From positions 1 through 12,242 of the forward strand of contig CAZMLE010000097.1 in NCBI GenBank assembly GCA_964567045.1: a stretch of 12,242 nt of DNA, written 5' to 3'. The DNA comes from JAFNGF01 sp964567045 (GTDB lineage Bacteria; Planctomycetota; Phycisphaerae; Sedimentisphaerales; Anaerobacaceae). The first letter of the stretch is position 1. Every line of letters begins with the position of its first letter. A program made the position numbers and the translations under genes. This document shows positions 6,497 to 12,242 of this stretch, piece after piece. The notes beneath the pieces are model-generated. The model did no database searches. It had not been told where the DNA came from and was given only the letters and a program-made list of their open reading frames with translations.

Positions 6497-7738
6497 ATGC
6501 CATTTAAAACACTTGGTCTTTCCGACCCGCTGGTGAAGGGCATTCTTGCCACCGGGTACACCGCTCCCACCGAAATTCAGTCCCAGGTCATTCCGGCTGC
6601 GATTGCCGGCAGAGATATTATAGGCTGCGCCCAGAGTGGCACAGGCAAAACCGCCGCTTTTGTTCTCCCCATTTTGAACCGGCTCTCCCACGAACCGTCG
6701 ACCAAAAGGCGAGTTGTCAGATCGCTTATCCTTACCCCAACTCGCGAGCTGGCGCTGCAAATTGAAAAGTTCATACTCCGCTATGGCCGATTTCTGCATT
6801 TGCGAACGCTGACCGTTTATGGCGGCGTGAATATCAAAGGGCAGTTTACCGCGCTTCGTAATGGCGTTGACATTGTTGTTGCAACACCAGGACGGCTCCT
6901 CGATCACATGCAGCGACGCACCATCGACCTGACATCGATTGAAGTGCTCGTCCTCGATGAAGCCGACCGGATGTTCGATATGGGTTTCATTATGGACGTG
7001 CAAAAAATCATCGCCGCTTTGCCCAAAAAACGCCAGACTATGCTCTTTTCAGCCACGATATCGCCGGAAGTAAGAGCACTCACCGCAAGCGTTCAGAAAT
7101 CCCCCATCATGTTCCAGATTGGCCAACAGCACATTCCCATCGAAACAATTACACAAAATATCTATCTTGTCCCCAAGGAGCAGAAAATTGACCTTCTGTT
7201 GCACCTGCTCCGGGGCGGGCAGATGTTCACCGTGCTGGTCTTCTCACGCACAAAGCGGGGAGCGGATAAGATTAACCGGCGACTTGAACAAGCCGGCCTT
7301 GTATCGGTGGCCATACATTCAGGCCGCAACCAGGCACAGCGAGAGCGAGCAATGGATGGCTTCAAAGCGGGAAAATACCAAATCATGGTTGCAACCGATA
7401 TCGCCGGTCGCGGCATCGATGTTACGGGTATTTCACATGTCATCAATTTCGATGTCCCAGCCATTCCCGAAGACTATATTCATCGCATTGGCCGTACCGG
7501 CCGGGCTGAAGCCACAGGAGACGCGATTACCTTTGTCGCCCATGATGAGCACAGGCAGCTTCGGCTGATTGAAAAATTCATCGGATGCCAATTTACTCCC
7601 GTGGAATGTCCCGGCTTTACCTATACCAAACATGATACGCCAAAACCCCTATTAGGATTGCACAGAGGCAGGTTTTCAACTGCCGGCAAAAGGTCGCGTT
7701 TTGCTTCTCGGCGCCGCCGACCACGACCGAGACGTTAA
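6497..7738 (+). CDS. rhlE: DEAD-box ATP-dependent RNA helicase, RhlE-like
   Basis: DEAD-box helicases unwind short RNA duplexes with ATP, typically in ribosome assembly and RNA decay. All motifs are present in the 413-aa product: F-x-x-L-G-L start, Q motif GYTAPTEIQ (20-28), motif I AQSGTGKT (45-52), Ia PTRELALQ (81-88), ATPGRLLDH (129-137), DEAD (154-157), SAT (185-187), LVFSRTKRGADK, ATDIAGRGIDV and HRIGRTGRAEATG. The C-terminal extension is short and ends in an arginine-rich tail (RSRFASRRRRPRPRR), as in RhlE proteins, probably for RNA contact. AGGA (6486-6489) lies seven bases before the ATG. The nearest recognisable promoter is at 6211-6239, so the 6247-6496 stretch may be its leader. 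The gene is convergent with the 93-aa gene on the other strand. Confidence 0.93.
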   Translation: MPFKTLGLSDPLVKGILATGYTAPTEIQSQVIPAAIAGRDIIGCAQSGTGKTAAFVLPILNRLSHEPSTKRRVVRSLILTPTRELALQIEKFILRYGRFLHLRTLTVYGGVNIKGQFTALRNGVDIVVATPGRLLDHMQRRTIDLTSIEVLVLDEADRMFDMGFIMDVQKIIAALPKKRQTMLFSATISPEVRALTASVQKSPIMFQIGQQHIPIETITQNIYLVPKEQKIDLLLHLLRGGQMFTVLVFSRTKRGADKINRRLEQAGLVSVAIHSGRNQAQRERAMDGFKAGKYQIMVATDIAGRGIDVTGISHVINFDVPAIPEDYIHRIGRTGRAEATGDAITFVAHDEHRQLRLIEKFIGCQFTPVECPGFTYTKHDTPKPLLGLHRGRFSTAGKRSRFASRRRRPRPRR

Positions 7739-7771
7739 TCACACAATCCGTAGAACGCAGGGCGAAGAAGG

Positions 7772-7798
7772 GTCATTGCGAGCGCAGCAAAGCAATCT
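7772..7798. repeat. Dispersed element GTCATTGCGAG...GCAATCT, copy 3
   Basis: The ends GTCATTGCGAGCG and AAGCAATCT are the same as in copies 1 and 2, with a short core (CAGCAA). It sits between two convergent genes (stops at 7738 and 7841), where it might work as a bidirectional 3' end. No T-run is present. Confidence 0.7.
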
Positions 7799-7840
7799 CA
7801 ATGAAATTCGCCATCCGCACTTGTCCACCTGTGGCGGAAT

Positions 7841-8122
7841 TCAAAACCTGCCCTGTTCTCCTTTCGCCAGTTCATATATTCCGTGCCCGCTGTCGCGCAG
7901 TTTGCCCTGCCGGCACAATTCCTCCCACACCTCGCGAGAAAACTGGCTGGGTGGCCGTATCGCAAAAACGCCCGTATGCCCGCCCGAAAGCGCCCCGCGT
8001 CCAAGGTGCGAATCGTCATCCAGCGCAGTGAGTTTGAGCCGCTTCTTGAACGCCTTCATCGCGCTCCTGAGCACCGCCGGCGTTATGCCCCCACCTTGTC
8101 CTTGTTGTTCCTGTTCTGTCAT
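7841..8122 (-). CDS. Uncharacterised 93-aa protein
   Basis: I do not recognise a named family. The ATG at 8122 has a textbook Shine-Dalgarno (GGAGG at 8129-8133 on the opposite strand, six bases away), which strongly supports a real gene. The product is basic in the N-terminal half (ITPAVLRSAMKAFKKRLKLTALDD), then Gly/Ser-rich (HLGRGALSGGHTG), then FAIRPPSQFSREVWEELCRQGKLRDSGHGIYEL, which looks like a helix followed by a beta hairpin, as in small winged-helix or RNA-binding proteins. There is no signal peptide or membrane segment. It is convergent with the helicase gene. The upstream region contains a heptamer repeat and, at 8272-8277, a TATAAT on this strand without a good -35. Confidence 0.8.
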   Translation of the reverse strand: MTEQEQQGQGGGITPAVLRSAMKAFKKRLKLTALDDDSHLGRGALSGGHTGVFAIRPPSQFSREVWEELCRQGKLRDSGHGIYELAKGEQGRF

Positions 8123-8195
8123 AATCTGCCTCCGTATTTACCCTAAAATCCAAAATCTTGCCCGCCTACCTCGTCATTTTCGCTTCCAACCACCC

Positions 8196-8223
8196 AATAA
8201 TCAATCATCAATAATCCATAATC
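8196..8223. repeat. Four-unit heptamer tandem repeat
   Basis: The contiguous units are AATAATC, AATCATC, AATAATC and CATAATC, followed by AAT. The array is 28 bases long, exactly like the unrelated-sequence heptamer array in murC. It lies 74 bases upstream of the start codon of the 93-aa gene, in its leader or promoter region. Confidence 0.75.
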
Positions 8224-8289
8224 AATGAAAATGCCCGTCGCCGTTTGTGTGGGTCCCAGTTCCTTGAGGTTATTATAATAAGAGATTGC

Positions 8290-8317
8290 TTGACAAAGCC
8301 CAATAATGTGGTATAAA
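8290..8317 (+). promoter_or_regulatory. Strong sigma70-type promoter for the 53-aa gene
   Basis: A perfect TTGACA (8290-8295), a 16-base spacer and TATAAA (8312-8317) preceded by TGG as an extended -10. The start point should be near 8324, leaving a leader of about 78 bases before the ATG at 8402. In the leader, AGGCCG (8335-8340) can pair with CGGCTT (8364-8369, one G-T pair) just before a T-run (8368-8373), an attenuator-like layout. AATCTTTA occurs at 8328-8335 and again at 8356-8363. Confidence 0.75.
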
Positions 8318-8401
8318 TAGATTAGAAAATCTTTAGGCCGCAGACGAAGACAATTAATCTTTACGGCTTTTTTGTTTGGTGATTTACCTATAGGAGTAAC
8401 G

Positions 8402-8563
8402 ATGGGAAAAATGCTAAAAACTTCGGCTGAGGGCAGGAAATGCACGTTTCCGCACTGCACGCATATCTTAAGTATCTATAACCATGAGACTTACTGTCAT
8501 ATACATCTGGACCAGGTGCCTCAGGGGCAAAAACCTAAGATTTCACCTCATCCTAAGGGATAA
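8402..8563 (+). CDS. 53-aa Cys/His-rich putative zinc-binding protein
   Basis: ATG 8402 follows AGGAG (8392-8396) by five bases. The product has a basic N-terminus (MGKMLKTSAEGRK), then C14-x4-C19 (CTFPHC) and, after ILSIYNHETY, C32 with H33/H35 (CHIHL). This spacing suggests one small zinc finger, and the C....C.x..LSIYN....C..H pattern looks familiar as a recurring small motif, though I cannot name it. The tail is Pro/Lys/Gln-rich and probably disordered. With its strong promoter and possible attenuator it should be well expressed and controlled. It is convergent with the last receiver gene (7 bases apart), with no clear terminator between. A role as nucleic-acid binder or partner of the receiver operon is conjecture. 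Confidence 0.7.
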   Translation: MGKMLKTSAEGRKCTFPHCTHILSIYNHETYCHIHLDQVPQGQKPKISPHPKG

Positions 8564-8570
8564 ACCGATA

Positions 8571-8969
8571 CTATGTAGTACCTTTTCGCTCTCTCAATAC
8601 TTCAAGTATACTCATGATTCTTGGCCCCAACTCAGCTCCTTCGAAAGGCTTTGGGATATAGTCATCGGCACCGTTGGCAAGCGCTGTTTCTACGTCATCC
8701 ATCATGTTTTTAGCTGTTAACATGAGTACAATTATGTCCTTTGTCTTTTCATCCTGTCTAAGCTTGGAGAGAACTTTCAACCCATTCATTTTAGGCATTA
8801 CCCAATCCAACAGAATCACATCGGGCTTTTTCTCCATGGCTATCTTTAGCCCTGCTTGCCCATTAGCTGCCGAATACACATTAAACCCATCCAATTTCAA
8901 CTCATATTCCAATATTGTCCTAATATCTTTTTCATCGTCAATTATTAGAACGGTAATGTTCCTATTCAC
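8571..8969 (-). CDS. Stand-alone CheY-like response regulator receiver (last in operon)
   Basis: This 132-aa protein consists of one receiver domain and no output domain. Acidic pocket IIDDE (Asp11, Asp12), phospho-acceptor Asp55 in LLDWVMP, Thr85 (MLTAK) and Lys107 (PKPFE) are all in place, so it should take a phosphate from a histidine kinase and signal by protein contact. The start codon is GTG at 8969, with AGGAG (8978-8982) eight bases upstream. It is the 3'-most gene of the minus-strand operon behind the PilB-like ATPase. It is convergent with the 53-aa gene, and no convincing terminator is visible in the 7-base gap. Confidence 0.9.
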   Translation of the reverse strand: MNRNITVLIIDDEKDIRTILEYELKLDGFNVYSAANGQAGLKIAMEKKPDVILLDWVMPKMNGLKVLSKLRQDEKTKDIIVLMLTAKNMMDDVETALANGADDYIPKPFEGAELGPRIMSILEVLRERKGTT

Positions 8970-8999
8970 CAGTCCAACTCCTTTTTAGCTTTTTTTGAC

Positions 9000-9229
9000 T
9001 TATGCTTTTGCAGCAAGAACAGACAGAAGCTCTTCAATTACAGCTATTAACCTTAAAATGTCGTCTGATTTGTCAAACCATTGGTAGCCGGCTACAATAC
9101 GGTCGCCCTCAGTATCCTCTCGCGGCAGCCAAATCCGGCATCTTCACTTATCTTCTTCCACTTCTTCTGATTGAAATTATCCTTGGATAATCTTTCTTGT
9201 TCAATAAGCGCAATTTGGAAAATATGCAA
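9000..9229 (-). pseudogene. Frameshifted remnant between two receiver genes
   Basis: Two protein-like pieces lie in different minus-strand frames. The first (9229-9092) begins at a TTG and reads LHIFQIALIEQERLSKDN, then a Lys-rich helix KKWKKISEDAGF, and stops at 9092-9094. The second (about 9143-9000) reads LPREDTEGDRIVAGYQWFD, then KSDDILRLIAVIEELLSVLA, and stops at 9000-9002. Joined by one shift near 9140-9110 they would give a single chain of about 70 residues. Neither piece has its own good Shine-Dalgarno. I do not recognise a family. This fits a small operon gene damaged by a frameshift, or an assembly error. Confidence 0.4.
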
Positions 9230-9251
9230 TCAAAACCAGCAGGGAATACGC

Positions 9252-9632
9252 TTATGAGGTCGTCACATTACATAGAAGCCCGTTTATTTGAGCCAGTAAT
9301 TCTTCTGTATCAAAGGGTTTCGCCAAAGTGATATTGCTGCCAATCATGTGGTTTTCTTGATGTTCCTCTTCTTTTGAGAGTAGAACGGTTAAGAATATCA
9401 CGGGAATACTTCTGGTTAAGGGATGCTCCCTCAACTTTGCCGCCACTTCCCCGCCGTCCATCCCCGGCATTACTATATCAAGTATAATAATGTCAGGGTG
9501 TTGCGATTTTGCTAAAGCTATAGCGTTCGTGCCATTAGTTGTGGTAATAACGGAGTATCCCTCAGCTGTTAATCTTTTCTCAAGCATGAACAGCACATCT
9601 TTTTCATCATCGACAACTAATATTTTCTTCAT
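9252..9632 (-). CDS. Stand-alone CheY-like response regulator receiver
   Basis: This is a 126-aa single receiver domain. VVDDE has Asp8/Asp9, the acceptor is Asp52 in IILDIVMPGMDGGEV, Thr82 is in IFLTVLL and Lys105 in LAKPFD. The loop after Thr82 (LLSKEEEHQENHMIGSN) lacks the usual GADDYI pattern, so its signalling surface differs from its neighbours. ATG 9632 overlaps the stop of the preceding receiver as ATGA and has AAGGAG nearby, pointing to coupled translation. No output domain is present. Confidence 0.9.
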   Translation of the reverse strand: MKKILVVDDEKDVLFMLEKRLTAEGYSVITTTNGTNAIALAKSQHPDIIILDIVMPGMDGGEVAAKLREHPLTRSIPVIFLTVLLSKEEEHQENHMIGSNITLAKPFDTEELLAQINGLLCNVTTS

Positions 9633-10012
9633 AAATTTGCTCCTTGAGCTAAAATCTCTTCAACCTTGCCCGTTAACTCTTCCGGCTCAAATGGCTTGAC
9701 TATGTAGTCGTCAGCCCCAATCTTTTTGATTTTCTCAGCGGTCATAGCACCACTACCACTGGCAGTGAACAAAATAATCGGTATGTGTTTTAACGTTTTG
9801 TCGTTTTTAATTTGTTCACAAACTTCAGCCCCATTCATAAACGGCATGACTAAGTCAAGCAGCACCAAATCGGGATTTTCACTGCGCATTGTATCAAGTG
9901 CTTCTTTCCCATCAACCGCCGTTAGAACATTGTAACCGAGTTTCTTTAGCCCAATCGATGTAACCTTGAGAATATCGGGCTCATCATCAACAATGACAAT
10001 TTTTTTCTTCGT
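9629..10012 (-). CDS. CheY-like receiver lacking a standard start codon
   Basis: A full receiver of about 127 aa: KKKIVIVDDEPD (acidic pair at 9-10), acceptor Asp53 in LLDLVMPFMNG, Thr83 in LFTAS, Lys106 in DDYIVKPFEP. The open frame begins right after TAA (10019-10021) with the codons GCT GGT ACG AAG AAA AAA ATT. There is no ATG, GTG, TTG or CTG until ATG 9889, which would delete the acidic pocket. Aligned with the next receiver (ATG AAG AAA), the ACG at 10010-10012 occupies the start position, so I annotate it as a non-standard start (ATT at 9998-10000 is an alternative). No Shine-Dalgarno is well placed. Either a one-base ATG-to-ACG change has silenced or weakened it, or the base is a sequencing error. 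It ends overlapping the next gene as ATGA. Confidence 0.75.
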   Translation of the reverse strand, partial: TKKKIVIVDDEPDILKVTSIGLKKLGYNVLTAVDGKEALDTMRSENPDLVLLDLVMPFMNGAEVCEQIKNDKTLKHIPIILFTASGSGAMTAEKIKKIGADDYIVKPFEPEELTGKVEEILAQGANL

Positions 10013-10068
10013 ACCAGCTTAATTATTAACTTTTATGACCTTTTGTCTCAGGTAACTCTCAGAAGTTC

Positions 10069-11694
10069 TTAAACATTCATACCTTTTGTGTGTACCACGC
10101 TAAGTACTTCTTCGACAGTAGTGAGGCCCTGTAATATTTTACTGATTCCATTCTCAAATAATCCGCAGTAACCCTTTTCACGAGCCAAGGCTCTTATTTG
10201 TGACTCGTCTGTCCCCGTAAGCAGCTGTCTCCTTATATCATCATCTAAAGGCAGAAACTCGAATATTGGTAATCTGCCTAAGTAGCCTGTCCCCTCACAA
10301 GTTTTGCAGCCTCTGCCTTGATAAAATACGGCATTCTTGGTTTGTTCAGGTGTAATCTTTAATTGTTTTAGAACTTTTTCAGGAAGCTCAATTTGCTCTT
10401 TGCAATGCTCACAAATTTTCCTTATAAGTCGTTGAGCAATGATTAGATTCAATGAGGAAGACAGCAAATACGGCTCTGCACCCATATACACCAATCTTGT
10501 TATCGTGCCTGGTGCATCATTTGTATGAAACGTGCTTAAAACCAGGTGGCCTGTTAAAGATGCTTGTATAGCAATATCAACTGTCTCTTTATCTCTAATT
10601 TCACCTATTAGGATAATATCAGGGTCTTGTCTCAAGATGGCACGCAGGCTTGAAACAAAATTAAGCCCGATTTCCGGCTTTACCTGGATTTGGTTAATCT
10701 CGGGCAGGGTGTACTCAATAGGGTCTTCGACAGTAGTAATATTTTTCTTTGGATTTTTGAGGTAATTCAATGCTGAGTATAATGTGGTACTTTTGCCGCT
10801 GCCGGTAGGCCCGGTAACAATTATAATACCGTGTGGCTGGGACAATGCACTTGTAAATTCTTCAAGAAGTTTAGATTCAAATCCAAGTTGATTTATGTCG
10901 AGTTTTACCGCTGTCGGATCCAGGAGTCTCATGACGACTTTTTCCCCGTATTTTGCCGGGATTGTTGCGACCCTTATATCTATCTCTCTATCCTGCACTT
11001 TTACTTTGAATCTTCCATCCTGGGGCAACCTGTGTTCGGCAATATTCATGTTAGATAAAACTTTTATCCTGGTGACTACTGCGGCTTGTATCTCCTCTGA
11101 AGGTGCTGCTGTTTTCCGAAGCGCACCATCAATTCGCATGCGAATAATCATTGAATTCGCCTGAGGTTCGATATGTATATCGCTTGCTCGACTTTTGACC
11201 GCCCGTTTTAACATTAAATCAACAAACTGAATAACAGGCGATTTCATTGCCTCTGCCTCGCTGCTAATATGTTCTATGGCATTGTCTTTTGGCAGGTTTT
11301 GCCTTTCTTCAAGACCGGCGCCGAGTTTTGTCAGACTATGCAAGTGTTGCTCTTCCATATCCAGGTCATGATAAATCGCTTCTATGGCATTAAGAATTTC
11401 TTCCTTCGAGCTCACGACAACTGTAATTTCGCGGTTAAGCTTTATTCTAACTGTATCCCGCGCTATCACATCGAGAGGATTTGCCATAGCTACTACAATG
11501 TGGTTTTCCATCTCTCTGATCGCAACAAGACAGAACCGTTTTGCTATATATTCAGCCAGCATCCTGGCTATTCTCATATCTATGTCGTCAGTTATATTAA
11601 GGCGTACTCTCTCTACTGATGAGATGTAGTTAGCTAAATTCTGCATCATCTCATCTGGTTCGAACAGTAAAACTTGGCTTTTTTCCCTATACAT
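10069..11694 (-). CDS. pilB: GspE/PilB-family assembly ATPase (type IV pilus or type II secretion)
   Basis: These hexameric cytoplasmic ATPases power pilin or pseudopilin polymerisation. The 541-aa protein has an N-terminal GspE/MshE-like domain (about 25-110: ITDDIDMRIARMLAEYIAKRF, IVVAMANPLDVIA), then the core. KSRASDIHIEP (about 167-177) and MRIDG belong to the N2 domain. Walker A GPTGSGKST is at 295-303, the Asp box (TTVEDPIEY) near 320-328, Walker B with Glu in IILIGEIRD (360-368), and the His box TGHLVLSTFHTNDA at 381-394. Zinc-binding cysteines are Cys428/Cys431 and Cys463/Cys466, with GTGYLGR after. The tetracysteine site separates it from PilT-type retraction ATPases. ATG 11694 has a poor Shine-Dalgarno and lies 26 bases after the preceding receiver gene. 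PilB and GspE cannot be told apart here because pilin, PilC/GspF and secretin genes are not in the window. Confidence 0.93.
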   Translation of the reverse strand: MYREKSQVLLFEPDEMMQNLANYISSVERVRLNITDDIDMRIARMLAEYIAKRFCLVAIREMENHIVVAMANPLDVIARDTVRIKLNREITVVVSSKEEILNAIEAIYHDLDMEEQHLHSLTKLGAGLEERQNLPKDNAIEHISSEAEAMKSPVIQFVDLMLKRAVKSRASDIHIEPQANSMIIRMRIDGALRKTAAPSEEIQAAVVTRIKVLSNMNIAEHRLPQDGRFKVKVQDREIDIRVATIPAKYGEKVVMRLLDPTAVKLDINQLGFESKLLEEFTSALSQPHGIIIVTGPTGSGKSTTLYSALNYLKNPKKNITTVEDPIEYTLPEINQIQVKPEIGLNFVSSLRAILRQDPDIILIGEIRDKETVDIAIQASLTGHLVLSTFHTNDAPGTITRLVYMGAEPYLLSSSLNLIIAQRLIRKICEHCKEQIELPEKVLKQLKITPEQTKNAVFYQGRGCKTCEGTGYLGRLPIFEFLPLDDDIRRQLLTGTDESQIRALAREKGYCGLFENGISKILQGLTTVEEVLSVVHTKGMNV

Positions 11695-11720
11695 GTTTCA
11701 ATAATTCTTCAGTACTCTTT

Positions 11721-12242
11721 CTAGTCGGCTAACACTTTTTCAATAACATCTAAAAGCTCATCTTTATTGATAGGTTTCTGCAGGAAGGCCTTTGCACCAG
11801 CTTTGAGTGACCGTTTCTTGGCGACTGAATCATCTTGACCGGTGATTATTATTACAGGTATGAAAGCAGTTTGAGCGAGTGCGGACAGTTGATGCATAAC
11901 ATAAAATCCGTCACCGGCAGGTAAGCCAATGTCGAGAATAATCAGGTCTGGTTTTTCCTCCTTCGCAACGGCAATTGCAGAGAGACCATCCATTGCGAAA
12001 GCCACATCATAGCCACTTGCCTTTAATTGTGAACCTAATATGCGTAAGAAATCTCTTTCATCATCGACAATCAATATCTTTATATCATGTGAAGGTTGTT
12101 TCTTATTCTTTAAAAATGTTTTCTTTTCTTGTGTCAGCTCTTCAATGGCATTTTGTAATTCTTGAATGTCATATGGTTTGGCGAACATCCCCCGCCCCAG
12201 GGTTTTCTTGGACACACATTTAGGGGATACTATCCCCCGAAA
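11721..12242 (-). CDS. Receiver protein with tail of a second receiver, 5' end outside window
   Basis: The frame is open to the right edge. The C-terminal part is a complete receiver: IKILIVDDERDF, acceptor in LIILDIGLPAGDG, IIITGQDDS and FLQKPINKDEL (numbered from GTG 12215: Asp51/52, Asp95, Thr125, Lys147). Before it, residues 10-35 (MFAKPYDIQELQNAIEELTQE) look like the last strand and helix of another receiver, whose K-P-Y is the conserved Lys-Pro, so the ancestral protein was probably a tandem receiver. Upstream of that Met, the frame reads VSKKTLGRG and FRGIVSPKC, which is not receiver-like and overlaps a palindrome (12223-12237). Translation could start at GTG 12215 or ATG 12188, giving a truncated but working single receiver. 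It precedes the PilB-like ATPase in the same operon. Confidence 0.8.
   Translation of the reverse strand, partial: FRGIVSPKCVSKKTLGRGMFAKPYDIQELQNAIEELTQEKKTFLKNKKQPSHDIKILIVDDERDFLRILGSQLKASGYDVAFAMDGLSAIAVAKEEKPDLIILDIGLPAGDGFYVMHQLSALAQTAFIPVIIITGQDDSVAKKRSLKAGAKAFLQKPINKDELLDVIEKVLAD
12223..12237. repeat. Perfect inverted repeat near right edge, possible mobile-element end
   Basis: GGGGATA (12223-12229) and TATCCCC (12231-12237) are perfect complements around one base. Adjacent is CCCCAGGGTTTTCTTGGACACA (12195-12216; key parts CCCCAGGG, TTTTC and TTGGACACA), which resembles the terminal sequence of some insertion elements. Sequence identity with a receiver domain is lost exactly at this boundary. 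The element itself would lie outside the window, so this is only suggestive. Confidence 0.35.

Noticed and set aside
6410..7003. 197-codon minus-strand open frame over the helicase start
   Set aside because: Antisense shadow of the motif I to DEAD region; no Shine-Dalgarno or domain.
7701..8228. 175-codon plus-strand open frame after the helicase
   Set aside because: It runs through a dispersed repeat, then antisense to the well-supported 93-aa gene; the translation is Pro/Ser/Cys-rich and not protein-like.
8324..8401. Riboswitch in the leader of the 53-aa gene
   Set aside because: I could not match it to any known riboswitch consensus (for example cyclic-di-GMP types); only a short stem plus T-run is supported.
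8143..8460. 105-codon minus-strand open frame
   Set aside because: It crosses the heptamer array, the strong plus promoter and the 5' half of the 53-aa gene, and has no good ribosome binding site.
8569..8580. TACTA-TG-TAGTA inverted repeat as terminator between the convergent 53-aa and receiver genes
   Set aside because: The stem is only five A/T-rich pairs with a two-base loop, which is too weak; the TAG of the receiver is part of it.
10895..11619. Several plus-strand open frames over the PilB-like gene
   Set aside because: Antisense shadows of a complete GspE/PilB family gene; translations lack structure or start signals.

Overview
The window looks like a chromosomal piece from an uncultured Planctomycetota bacterium, probably of the Phycisphaerae/Sedimentisphaerales type. 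This is inferred from gene content: a GH97 glycosidase, a dockerin-type calcium loop, a divergent FtsQ-like protein at the end of a short mur cluster, and many stand-alone receivers around a pilus ATPase. No marker gene proves the lineage. There are no rRNA, tRNA or CRISPR features.

Left part (1-1517): the 5' two-thirds or so of a secreted GH97 glycoside hydrolase on the minus strand, running off the left edge. A divergent intergenic region follows, with a large palindromic element in front of murC.

Cell-wall operon (1518-5765, plus strand): murC, murB, ddl and an ftsQ/divIB-like gene, tightly packed with 35-base (murC/murB) and 32-base (ddl/ftsQ) overlaps. Together they carry UDP-MurNAc synthesis and L-Ala addition, D-Ala-D-Ala formation and a septal membrane protein. 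The longest open frames of murC and ddl read through palindromic repeats, so GTG (1518) and TTG (3902) are the preferred starts. A strong intrinsic terminator ends the operon at about 5823. No ftsA or ftsZ follows.

Repeat-rich and relic region (5766-6496): several GTCATT...AATC palindromes and hairpins, a dockerin half-repeat on the minus strand, and a 73-codon ORF whose N-terminus resembles type I restriction HsdR and which begins right at the predicted start point of a near-consensus promoter.

Middle (6497-8563): an RhlE-type DEAD-box RNA helicase (plus), a convergent 93-aa uncharacterised protein (minus, excellent Shine-Dalgarno), a four-unit heptamer repeat, then a consensus promoter with a possible attenuator leading into a 53-aa Cys/His-rich putative zinc protein (plus).

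Right part (8571-12242, minus strand): a visibly more AT-rich operon. In transcription order it holds a receiver protein (5' end outside the window, carrying the tail of a second receiver), a GspE/PilB-type secretion ATPase, a receiver with no normal start codon, a receiver with ATGA overlap, a frameshifted remnant, and a last receiver. It looks like a phosphorelay-controlled type IV pilus or type II secretion locus with signs of decay.
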